Below, piece by piece: positions 16,001 through 22,990 of a stretch of DNA of 64,000 bases. This stretch comes from an uncultured Piscinibacter sp. (lineage in GTDB: Bacteria > Pseudomonadota > Gammaproteobacteria > Burkholderiales > Burkholderiaceae_C). The stretch is taken from NCBI RefSeq assembly GCF_937952055.1, contig NZ_CALFYO010000010.1:146370-210369 (forward strand), read 5' to 3'. Position 1 is the first letter of the stretch, and each line of letters starts with the position of its first letter. The position numbers were made by a program, and so were the translations under genes. The notes beneath the pieces were generated by a model. That model searched no databases. It was not told the DNA's origin and saw only the letters and a list, made by a program, of their open reading frames with translations.

Positions 16001-16436
16001 AGACGATATCCGGCGCCTGTTCTTCCCCGCGCAGTCCGAGCTGCCGCAGCTGCGGCTGCAGCTGACGCCCGCCGCCATGGACGGGGAGCTGCTGATGTTC
16101 AGCGCCGACGTCGACGGCCAGCTGCTGCGCTACGAGAACGGCCCGCGCCGGCCGAAGACCATCCTCTGGCCGGGGCCCGGGGCGACGCAGCGCGTGTTGA
16201 TGCGCATCCTGCCCGCCGGCCCCAATGGGGTCGGTGCGGAGGTGCACGAGGGCCCGTGGGCGCTGCTGCGCGTGCTGCAGCGCGGCGGCGTGCAACGCGG
16301 CGGCAGTGCGGCCACGAGCGCGCGACTGGAGGTCGATGGGCGGGCGCTCACGGTCGACCTCCGTGCCGAGGGCTCCTCCGTGCCCGCCACGCTGCTCGGC
16401 GAACTCGGGCGCTTCCGCTGCCCGGAGGCCTGGTGA
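13032..16436 (+). CDS. tssM: TssM (IcmF) inner-membrane core protein
   Basis: An 1134-residue protein of normal family length. Two N-terminal membrane helices (about 9-30 and 42-60) and a third near 435-455 bracket a cytoplasmic NTPase-like domain with an intact Walker A, GAPGAGKTTAL, at 127-137, and DTAGRY nearby. The remainder is the large periplasmic region ending with the typical C-terminal beta-domain (GRFRCPEAW). TssM links TssL at the inner membrane to TssJ at the outer membrane; here the only TssJ-like partner is fused to a caspase. ATG 13032 lies 20 bases after tssL. The full length and intact Walker A argue that the complex is functional rather than a relic. Confidence 0.94.
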   Translation: MSTNLPRLQTVANLAGAAALLWLAAPLIAWDGWRPFDSRTARLGLLAASALLLIGLWAAKRLLRQRRNARLLGQLGGNHPASDMLAQRFAHAMQLLRSGVAASGAQQARWWQPRRHLYQLPWYMFIGAPGAGKTTALLHAGLRFPLAERLGSVPVAGVGGTRQCDWWFTEQAVFIDTAGRYTTQDSNVSVDAQEWQTFLQLLRRYRPVQPINGVIVTVSVPDLLQGGADLELQAAAVDRRLQELRAQLGQRFPVYLLVTKADLLAGFVEFFGDFDAAQREQVWGVTFDAEARSATAPLPDDLRAQLAALTSRIAAMTPRRLQAEPLVQRRAAIYHFAAQLDALLPALEGFARQALRHAAEPPRQWVRGVYLSSGTQEGNPIDRVLGELSRSFGMALRAPARPAGSGKAYFLARLLQQLIIPEAALAGRNLQRRQRRRWLSAGLGGTVAALLLAACAGWIVSYRSNLQYVEAVRERVKKVAQEIDLARAADIDQLLPLYALLGQLAHSGAVDPGQASWRLDLGLFQGPRMAQSARQTYQRVLDRTLAPLLAERLTEAIRQEGNPAARYEALRVGLMLATPNRLQRGEVRRWAAQAFAGTSATGGQGPGAGEQQEWLRHLDALLERNAVLGLIRLDEASVRAARASLAGMSMEQRVHDRLMHRARERLAGDQTLADLASPAAVIAFAPQDAADSAVLPAAYTRQAWREVIEPAIEPTIAELAEEAGWVLGERSSANERLTRERSAREPLARQVARRHAQATAEQWDRLLATLVLQPPTDRDGLVRLGMRLAAADSPLRQLLRRIATEFPAAPPGGAASVATQAYDEALGAHFGGLRDYVQTSGGAAVDRLVEPLAGVLGEPTGARGAELARELRAEAGRAPLPLRAVWTGLADALAAQQRRAFEQQIGASLAELGQACRRLTADRFPFATDARRDMPFADFARLFGPSGLLDGFFRTRLAGQVDTRVRPWRPHGEVATSEKAQATVRSFEMADDIRRLFFPAQSELPQLRLQLTPAAMDGELLMFSADVDGQLLRYENGPRRPKTILWPGPGATQRVLMRILPAGPNGVGAEVHEGPWALLRVLQRGGVQRGGSAATSARLEVDGRALTVDLRAEGSSVPATLLGELGRFRCPEAW

Positions 16437-17080
16437 TGGACGCCGACATCGAAACCTTGCTGCCGCAGGCCGTCGGCTGGTGGGGCAAGCTGCCATCCCG
16501 CGGCGACTTCGTCGGCCGGGGCCTGCCTCGGCCGTGGCTGCGGCTCTGGGACGACTGGCTGCAGCGGGCCCTGGCCGATGCGTCGCGGCAGGTCGAGGCG
16601 GCGCTGTTGCGCGAACGGCTGCTCGCGATGTCGCCGTGGCAGTGCCTGGTGCTGCCGTCAACGGCCGGCCAGCCGGCATGGAACGGCGTCGTGACCGCCT
16701 CGTCGGATCGGGTCGGCCGGGTCTTCCCGCTGCTGTTCGCCGAGGCCTACGACGAGCCGGCGCTCGAGCGGGTCGATCTGGCAGCGCTGCGCGGGCGCGC
16801 CGCGCAGATCGCGTCGTGGCTGCGCGATGCCGCCCCAGGCTCGTCGCCGCGCGAGCTCGAAATCGCCGCGGCGCGATGGGCCACGGCGGCGTGGACGTCG
16901 CGAGCCACGGCCGGTCGGCCCGCCCCCGATGGCACGCTCGCCGGGCTGCGGCAAGGCCGGCCGTCGGCGGGCTCGTTCTGGTGGCGCCTGGAGCCGCCGG
17001 CACATGACGGCGAGGTGCTCGGTGAACCCTGGCCGCCGCGCGAGTCCCTGCTGCTGGAGTGGCTCGCCGTGCCCGACTGA
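16436..17080 (+). CDS. tagF: TagF (ImpM family) type VI accessory protein
   Basis: A 214-residue cytoplasmic protein with the ImpM/TagF N-terminal signature WWGKLPSRGDFVGRGLP (about 15-31) and later DRVGRVFPLLFAEAY. In Pseudomonas, TagF restrains type VI assembly, in balance with the kinase/FHA pathway. ATG 16436 overlaps the tssM stop (TGATG) and GGAGG at 16424-16428 supports it. There is no phosphatase fusion. It ends 16 bases before the facing TagH gene with no visible terminator. Confidence 0.92.
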   Translation: MDADIETLLPQAVGWWGKLPSRGDFVGRGLPRPWLRLWDDWLQRALADASRQVEAALLRERLLAMSPWQCLVLPSTAGQPAWNGVVTASSDRVGRVFPLLFAEAYDEPALERVDLAALRGRAAQIASWLRDAAPGSSPRELEIAAARWATAAWTSRATAGRPAPDGTLAGLRQGRPSAGSFWWRLEPPAHDGEVLGEPWPPRESLLLEWLAVPD

Positions 17081-17096
17081 AGCGGCAGCAGGGCGG

Positions 17097-18368
17097 CTAG
17101 GGGCGCGAGGCGCTTTCTGCGGGCGGGAGTTCCGCGTCGCGGTGTGTCTCGGGGCGTGGCGCGGTACGCCGCGCCTGTGCCTCGTAGGCCAGCAGGAATT
17201 CGCGCCCGAAGGCGGCCTCGAATGCGTCGTCGAGGTTGTCCAGCAGCCGCGCGTGGTGTTCGCGCTGGCGGCGCCACAACTCCGCCTCGCGCAGCCACGG
17301 GAGGATGCGGGCCCAGCCGCGTGGCGCGCCGGCGGCCTCTTCGATCGCGGTCGGTCCCAGCCTCAGGATCAGCTCGGAGACCGCTGCGCGCATGCCCGCC
17401 ACCATGGCCAGCTGGTGCATCTGCAGGTCCCGGTGCGCATCGTGCAGCGCCTCGAGCGGCGCGAGGAAGCCAGGGCGGGCACGTTCCTGCAGCAGCAGGC
17501 GCAGGCATTCGCTCGCGTCGGGCGCGAACTTCAGCGGATTGTTCTCGCGCGCCGCGATCTGCGTGCCCTGCGCGCGGATGCTCTGCTTGGTGGCGGCGCG
17601 GCTGCGCAGCAGCTCGAAGGTTCCCTCCGTCATGCTGCGCAGCAGCGCGCCGGCGTGCTCGGCCCAGGCGGGGCCCAGCATGCGCCCGTCGGCCAGCCCG
17701 GCGCCGCGCAGGAAAGCCTGGCGCAGTGCTGCGGCGTCGCCTTCGACGCCGGCGGGGGGGCCGTCGGGTGGCGCCGCGGTGGGGGGCGGGGTCGGCTCGG
17801 CGGCGCGCGGCGGCGCCGCAACGGCAGCGGAAGCTGCCACGGCGGCAGGGCGGGCCGGCGGGATGGGCGATGGCGCGTCGAGCGAAGCCAGCGGCGACCC
17901 GGGGCCGAGCGGGTCGGCGACGGTATCGAGCGCGAACCACTGGTCGAGCCGTGACGATCGCGCGGGGCCGGGTCGCGCGATGGCGGGTGCGGAGGGCGGC
18001 GGCGCGACATGGCGAGCCAGTTCCATCAGGGCTGCGTCGGCGGGACGCTGGACCTCGAGCAGGATCTCGAAGGCGCCGATGCCGATGCGATCGCCGTCGG
18101 TCACGGCGCATTGCCCACCGGGCGGCAGCGCTTCGCCGTTGACCGTCAGCGACGCGCTCGTGCTGACGCAATGGAGCGTCGCCTGGCCCGCGCCGCAGGG
18201 CACGAGCATCGCATGGCGGCGCGAGACGAGGCGCAAGGGGTCGTCGAGCACCAGATCGCAGTCGGCCGAACGACCGATCGATGCGCCGCCGTCGCCGACC
18301 GGCCGGGCCACCGGCCCGGAGGCGGCGCCTTCGGGCAGCCGCACGAGGCGCATCGTCAGCGTGCTCAT
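17097..18368 (-). CDS. tagH: TagH-type FHA-domain protein of type VI secretion
   Basis: A 423-residue cytoplasmic protein. The N-terminal forkhead-associated domain (about 25-105; GASIGRSADCDLVL, SRRHAMLV) binds phosphothreonine. A proline/alanine-rich linker follows (about 115-200), then the C-terminal TagH domain (~205-330: FLRGAGL, RAATKQSIRAQGTQIAARE, NNPLKFAPDASECLRLLL, HQLAMVAGMRAAV). In the threonine-phosphorylation pathway, the FHA protein is the kinase target that switches on assembly. Its gene follows the kinase gene by 25 bases on the same strand. Confidence 0.9.
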   Translation of the reverse strand: MSTLTMRLVRLPEGAASGPVARPVGDGGASIGRSADCDLVLDDPLRLVSRRHAMLVPCGAGQATLHCVSTSASLTVNGEALPPGGQCAVTDGDRIGIGAFEILLEVQRPADAALMELARHVAPPPSAPAIARPGPARSSRLDQWFALDTVADPLGPGSPLASLDAPSPIPPARPAAVAASAAVAAPPRAAEPTPPPTAAPPDGPPAGVEGDAAALRQAFLRGAGLADGRMLGPAWAEHAGALLRSMTEGTFELLRSRAATKQSIRAQGTQIAARENNPLKFAPDASECLRLLLQERARPGFLAPLEALHDAHRDLQMHQLAMVAGMRAAVSELILRLGPTAIEEAAGAPRGWARILPWLREAELWRRQREHHARLLDNLDDAFEAAFGREFLLAYEAQARRTAPRPETHRDAELPPAESASRP

Positions 18369-18393
18369 CGGCCGTGCCGGGACGGGCAGCGAT

Positions 18394-19866
18394 TCAGATC
18401 AGGCTGCGCCACAGATCGGCCTCCACTGTCTTGGCATCGACGCGCGCCGCCAGCTGATCCAGCACGCGGGCGACGAACTGTTCGCGCGTGGCGGCGCCTT
18501 CGGCGCATCGACCGGCGAGCACCTTGCCGATCGGTCCCAGCGAGCGGGCCAGCGTCGCGGCGGCCTTGTCGACATCGCCGGGCCGCAGGGGCGTGCCATC
18601 GCGAGGCAGCGACGGCTGGGTCTCGGGGAAGCCGCTGGACGGAGGCGCGCTGTTGCGGAACGCCGGCTTGCCGCGGCCGTCCGTGGCAGTGAGGAAGCGT
18701 TCGCGGACGTCGGGGTCGACGATCGCCGCGGCGACGCTCAGCCGCACCTCGGCGACATCCGCCTTGTCGCGGGCCGCGCGGCGCACCAGCACCCGGGCCA
18801 CGGGCCCCACGTAGCGCGTCAATTCGCGCTCCAGGTCGGCGAGTTCGGTCTCGTCCCAGCCGGTCGGCACCGGCAGTTGCGAGGGCAGACCGCTGTCCGC
18901 GAAGACCTGCGCCGGTGCAACCACGCCCGCCGGTGCGGCCGGCTTCTGCGCAATGACACGCGGCGGCATCAGCCGCGGCGCGGCGATCCGATCGGGGATC
19001 GGGCCCGGCGCCACGGCCTTCAGCGCATCGCGGAACTCGAGCGCGCTCGCGAAGCGTTGCGCCGGCAGCTTCGCCAAGGCACTGTCGACGATGGCGTCGA
19101 ACAGGGCCAGCGACGCATCACCGCCGCGCAGCGACAGCTGGCCGGGCTGGCCGTAGACGATCTGGTACATGATCGCCTCGTCGCTCCCGGTGAACGGCAT
19201 CACCCCCGCGAGCATCTGGTAGAGCAGCACGCCGGCGGAGAAGACGTCGACGCGCCGGTCGAGCGGGCCGCCTGTGTATTGCTCGGGCGCCATGTAACCC
19301 GGCGAGCCGATCACCGTGTTGACGCGGGTGACCTGCGACGACTCGGTGCGGGCAATGCCGAAGTCGGTGATCTTCAGCCGGCCCTCGCCATCGACCATCA
19401 GGTTGGCCGGCTTGATGTCGCGGTGCACGACGCCGGCCTCGTGCGCGTAGTGCAGTGCGTCGAGCAGCTGGAACATCAGGCACAGCACTTCCTCGCGGGT
19501 CAGTCGTTCGGGCCGACGCAGGTAGTCGCCCAGGCTGTGGCCGTCGACGTACTCCATCACGATGTAGGCGCAGGCCGGGTCCTGCCCGAACTGGTAGACG
19601 GAGACGATGTTGCGGTGGCTGAGCCGGCCTGCCGCTTGCGCCTCGACGCGGAAGCGTGCCTCGGCGCCATGCTGCTGCGCACCGGCCTCCAGCAGGTGGC
19701 GCTGGATGGTCTTGATCGCCACCGGCCGGTCGATCACGGGATCGTGGCCGAGGTACACCACGCCCATCGAACCGGTGCCGATGACGCCGCGCACGTCGTA
19801 GCCGCCGATGCGCGCGGGCAACTCGGCGGGCATGGCGCTGCGCGACGGGGGCAGGGCGGCGCTCAT
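18394..19866 (-). CDS. Serine/threonine protein kinase (PpkA-like by context)
   Basis: A 490-residue cytoplasmic kinase. The catalytic domain (~21-290) is complete: G-loop GTGSMG (30-35), K52, HRDIKPAN with catalytic D150, DFG (168-170) and the activation-loop APEQ. There is no membrane helix. The C-terminus has two related modules with VGPVARVLVRRAA (~365-377) and LGPIGKVLAGRCA (~450-462), a repeat found at the ends of many bacterial kinases. Next to a TagH protein it likely plays the PpkA role, phosphorylating the FHA protein, but it lacks the vWA periplasmic part of Pseudomonas PpkA. It starts 7 bases after the HAMP-sensor gene. Confidence 0.92.
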   Translation of the reverse strand: MSAALPPSRSAMPAELPARIGGYDVRGVIGTGSMGVVYLGHDPVIDRPVAIKTIQRHLLEAGAQQHGAEARFRVEAQAAGRLSHRNIVSVYQFGQDPACAYIVMEYVDGHSLGDYLRRPERLTREEVLCLMFQLLDALHYAHEAGVVHRDIKPANLMVDGEGRLKITDFGIARTESSQVTRVNTVIGSPGYMAPEQYTGGPLDRRVDVFSAGVLLYQMLAGVMPFTGSDEAIMYQIVYGQPGQLSLRGGDASLALFDAIVDSALAKLPAQRFASALEFRDALKAVAPGPIPDRIAAPRLMPPRVIAQKPAAPAGVVAPAQVFADSGLPSQLPVPTGWDETELADLERELTRYVGPVARVLVRRAARDKADVAEVRLSVAAAIVDPDVRERFLTATDGRGKPAFRNSAPPSSGFPETQPSLPRDGTPLRPGDVDKAAATLARSLGPIGKVLAGRCAEGAATREQFVARVLDQLAARVDAKTVEADLWRSLI

Positions 19867-19873
19867 CGTCGGC

Positions 19874-20746
19874 TCAGGCTCCCAGCATGTTCATCGCCTG
19901 CTCGAGGCTGCGGCGCATGCGGGTGAACGACTCGGCCAGGCGGCCGATCTCGTCGCGCCCGCGCTTCTTGAACTCCGGTGCGCCGGCCTCGCCCATGCTG
20001 ACCCGGTCGGCGAGCCGGGACAGTTGCGTGACCGGCCGGATCACGAGTGCCCAGAGCATCAGATTCAGCACGATCCCGATCGCGACGAAGATGCCGACCA
20101 GCGATGCCATGAAGACCTTGAAGGTCTTCTCGGCACGCGCCAGCGGCACCGCCATCGGCACCGACACGACCTGCGCGCCGACCACCTCGTTGAGCTTCCA
20201 GCCGAAGCCGTTGGCCTGGCCGTACTTCTCGATCAGGGTCTTCGGCGCACGCTCGACCGTGTCGTGGCAGACGAGGCAGGCCGGGTTGGTGATGCGCAAC
20301 GGCCTCGCGATGTACAGCGCGCGGCCGAGCGGCGTGTCGCGCTCGCCGATCAGTTCCTTCTGGTCCGCCGAGGTGCGGAAGCGCGCCACGATGTCGGCCT
20401 CCCAGTCGACCGCGCGGTCGCGCGGATTCGTCGGATTCAGCGTGGCCTCCTTGTAGCTGTATTCCGGGAAGGCCTTGGACAGCTGGTTCAGCACCTCGGT
20501 GGCCGAGTAGGCCGGGACGGTCTGCGGCAGGAAGGTGTAGATCATCTGGGTGTCGAGCAGCGGCTTGATCTGCTCGACGGTGTAGGTACGAACGGCGAGC
20601 GCCTTCTCCATCGTCAGCCGTGCGTGCTGGACAATTTCCTGCTGCGCGTTGTCTCGCAGCAGATTGCGCGATACGTAGGCGCTGGCGGCCAGTCCGGCGA
20701 GAAAGACGAGCAGGAAGATCAGGTTGAACTTCAGGAGCAGACGCAT
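19874..20746 (-). CDS. Membrane Tll0287-like (DUF3365) heme sensor with HAMP domain
   Basis: A 290-residue inner-membrane protein: helix 1 at about 6-26, a periplasmic Tll0287-like domain (~30-190) with the single heme-attachment motif CLVCH, helix 2 at about 200-222, then a cytoplasmic HAMP domain (~225-280, ending DEIGRLAESFTRMRRSL). There is no kinase, cyclase or methyl-accepting output domain after HAMP. AAGGAG precedes the ATG. Because it is followed 7 bases later by the Ser/Thr kinase gene, it may pass a redox or gas signal to that kinase; this is inference from gene order. Confidence 0.85.
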   Translation of the reverse strand: MRLLLKFNLIFLLVFLAGLAASAYVSRNLLRDNAQQEIVQHARLTMEKALAVRTYTVEQIKPLLDTQMIYTFLPQTVPAYSATEVLNQLSKAFPEYSYKEATLNPTNPRDRAVDWEADIVARFRTSADQKELIGERDTPLGRALYIARPLRITNPACLVCHDTVERAPKTLIEKYGQANGFGWKLNEVVGAQVVSVPMAVPLARAEKTFKVFMASLVGIFVAIGIVLNLMLWALVIRPVTQLSRLADRVSMGEAGAPEFKKRGRDEIGRLAESFTRMRRSLEQAMNMLGA

Positions 20747-20837
20747 CGCAGTCTCCTTCGGGAGGGCCGGGGTCCCGCAGTGCAGGCCCCGGGGAACAAC
20801 AACAAGGGGGCACGCTGTCGCGGGCCTGGTAGTCCGG

Positions 20838-21755
20838 TCAGTTCGGTGAAGCGCTCGCCGGCAGCACAGCGCTGGCCGGCGGCGGCGGTTTCTTCGGCAG
20901 GAAGCGTTCCGGGAACAGCACGCGCTCCCACTCCATGTGTGCGGAAAGATTGGCTGCTGCAGCGCTGCGAAAGTCGCGGTCGGCGGCCCGGCCGCGCCAT
21001 TGCCGCGACAGCGCAAGACGGATCTTCGGTTCGGTGTGCAGCCACGCCGAGACGTCCTCGTAGCTGACCGGCCCGAGCGACTGCAGCGGGACGTTGCGCT
21101 TGGCGTACAGCTCGCTGCGCGCGGGCAGCGCGTCGCGGAAGTCGCGTGGCAGCTGCTGGACGAAGTCGGATGACAGCTGGGCGGACTTGACGGGCTTGCC
21201 GCCGCCCTCACGCCAGGAGACGAACTCGCCCCTGCGCAGCGCGAGCGTTTCCTTCGCGCCGTCGCGCTGCAGCACGCGCACCGATCCCGTCTCGGCGAAC
21301 ACCGCCCAGCTGCTGTCCTGCACCCGCACGACCGCCGATCCGGACTTGCCGTCGAGTTCGAGCGACGGTGTCCACAGGCCGAACTCGACCTGGGGGTCGG
21401 CCGGCAGGCGCAGCTTGGTCCAGCCCACGAGCTGGTACAGGCGCGGCGACACCACTTTGCGGCTGGGCGTCAGGCGCGGCCGCAGGATCAGCCGGCTCGC
21501 CTCGCCGACGCCGACCAGCACCCCGTCGGCGAACTCGATCTGCACGAAGGCGCCCTTGGCGGTCTCGACGATGTCGCCCGCGGACAGTGCGGCCCCCTCG
21601 ACCAGGGCATACCGAGTCGACTCCCGCAGCAGCACCGCCTGACCCTGCAGGATGCCGATCAGCGCCTCCGGCGCGGCATGCGCCGGCGACCCCACGACGG
21701 ACAGGACGAGGCCCATCCAGCGCAGCGCATGCAGTCGCAGTTGGCGTGAATGCAC
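20838..21755 (-). CDS. Secreted FecR-domain protein
   Basis: A 305-residue exported protein with a FecR-like domain at about residues 30-190: a repeat-like GDIVETAKGAFVQIEFADG, LRLPADPQVEFG, VRVLQRDGAKETLALRRGEF. It lacks an anti-sigma N-terminus, so it is a periplasmic FecR-fold protein rather than a sigma regulator. The C-terminal ~110 residues are charged and unassigned. A GTG at 21773 also opens the frame, but it lies only ~7 bases from the predicted transcript start, whereas AAGGGG precedes the GTG at 21755. It is probably the first gene of the operon with the HAMP sensor, kinase and tagH. Confidence 0.78.
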   Translation of the reverse strand: MHSRQLRLHALRWMGLVLSVVGSPAHAAPEALIGILQGQAVLLRESTRYALVEGAALSAGDIVETAKGAFVQIEFADGVLVGVGEASRLILRPRLTPSRKVVSPRLYQLVGWTKLRLPADPQVEFGLWTPSLELDGKSGSAVVRVQDSSWAVFAETGSVRVLQRDGAKETLALRRGEFVSWREGGGKPVKSAQLSSDFVQQLPRDFRDALPARSELYAKRNVPLQSLGPVSYEDVSAWLHTEPKIRLALSRQWRGRAADRDFRSAAAANLSAHMEWERVLFPERFLPKKPPPPASAVLPASASPN

Positions 21756-21786
21756 CAGCACACCCCTTGACACTTCTTACCGATTG

Positions 21787-21815
21787 ATAGTGGACTTGCG
21801 ATCCGGTCGCGTCAA
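21787..21815 (-). promoter_or_regulatory. Possible sigma-70-type promoter of the FecR-sensor-kinase-tagH operon
   Basis: On the minus strand TTGACG (21815-21810) and CACTAT (21792-21787) are 17 bases apart. The -35 element is good and the -10 is weak (3 of 6). It does not match the TTGAACC-type ECF sites, so this operon may be expressed independently of the sigma factor. Confidence 0.4.
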
Positions 21816-21897
21816 TCGCCTTCACTCCCTACCTCGCGGGCGCGCGCCCTCCCTCAAGCGAGGCTTGACGGCCGGACCGTACGAGTGCTTGGGACTC

Positions 21898-22848
21898 TCA
21901 GGCGTGGTCGGCGAGGAAGCGCAGCAAGTCGCGGGCGAAGCGTCCTGGTTCGGCGACGTGCGGCGAGTGACCGGAGTGCTCGTAGACGCTGACCTCCGCA
22001 TGGCGCACCGCCGCGCGGAAGTAGCCCTCGAGCGGGACGCCGCCGTAGTGCGCGCTGCGACCGCCGAGCACGATCCAGACCGGAAGGTCCAGCGTCGGCA
22101 GCAGCGTGCGGTAGTCGGCCAGCGCCAGCGACTCGGCGAGGTCGAGCAGAGGCCTCGCGTCGAAGCCTCCGAGCCAGCGGCGCAGCAGGCGCGCGAGCGC
22201 CGCCTTGGCGCCGACGCGGCGGCGCAACCAATCGCCGGCGGCGGCCTCCACCTCGCGGGCGATGACATCGGCGAGATCGTGCCTTGCGCTGGCGATCGCG
22301 CCCAGCAGCATGTCGCGGCTGCAGCCTCCGAACAGGCCGAGCCGCCATGCGTCATCGGTGACGACGCGCGGAGATTGGTCGACCAGCGCGAGCGCCATGA
22401 CGCGTCCACGGCCGTGGTCCTGCACGTACTGCAGCACGGTCAGTGCGCCCATCGAATGGCCGACGAGCACGACGCGCTCGAGCTGGAAGTGGTCGAGCAG
22501 CTGCTGCAGATCGGCTGCCAGCCGCTGCAGCGTGGTGACGCTGCCGGGCAGGGCGGCGCAGCCGCCGTGGCAGCGGGCATCCCAGGCGAAGACGCGCACG
22601 TGGCGGGCCAGGCGGCGGGCGACCGGCATCCAGTGCCGGTGCGAACAACCGAGGCCGTGCACCAGCACGACCGGCACGCCGCTGCCGAGCACGCTCACCG
22701 GGATGGGCTGACCGTCGTCGGCGGTGAAGTGCAGCAGCCTGGCGTCGGCCGGGCTGCGCCCGAGCAGCCCGAAGTTGCGCATCACGGTCAGCAGACCGGC
22801 CAGTCCGACGATGTGTCGGGTCGGGCGTCGGGTGGGGCGCGGCTCCAT
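21898..22848 (-). CDS. Alpha/beta hydrolase
   Basis: A 316-residue cytoplasmic hydrolase: oxyanion segment VVLVHGLGCSHRHW (about 60-73), nucleophile elbow VGHSMGALT (serine near 133), and a late GHSPH histidine. It belongs to the broad esterase/lipase/haloperoxidase group; the substrate is unknown. It stands alone, facing away from the aminopeptidase gene, with 142 featureless bases between them. The name cannot be refined from sequence. Confidence 0.85.
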   Translation of the reverse strand: MEPRPTRRPTRHIVGLAGLLTVMRNFGLLGRSPADARLLHFTADDGQPIPVSVLGSGVPVVLVHGLGCSHRHWMPVARRLARHVRVFAWDARCHGGCAALPGSVTTLQRLAADLQQLLDHFQLERVVLVGHSMGALTVLQYVQDHGRGRVMALALVDQSPRVVTDDAWRLGLFGGCSRDMLLGAIASARHDLADVIAREVEAAAGDWLRRRVGAKAALARLLRRWLGGFDARPLLDLAESLALADYRTLLPTLDLPVWIVLGGRSAHYGGVPLEGYFRAAVRHAEVSVYEHSGHSPHVAEPGRFARDLLRFLADHA

Positions 22849-22990
22849 GACAGCGGCCCGATGGTACGCGCGGCGGCTCGCCGCATCGCGCCGAACCGGT
22901 GCGAGGCGCGATGCCGCGCTGCGAAAGAAGGGGATGGCTGCCCCTCGGACCGCGCCCTAAGCTTCGGCGCAGTCTCGCGAAGGAGGGGTC

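Noticed and set aside
14826..17003. Long minus-strand frame opposite tssM and tagF
   Set aside because: Alanine/arginine/proline-rich translation typical of GC-rich antisense; the plus strand encodes a full-length TssM with known motifs.
8441..19866. A complete type VI secretion system
   Set aside because: No tube, sheath, baseplate, spike or ClpV gene is present in the window; only membrane-complex and regulatory parts are seen.
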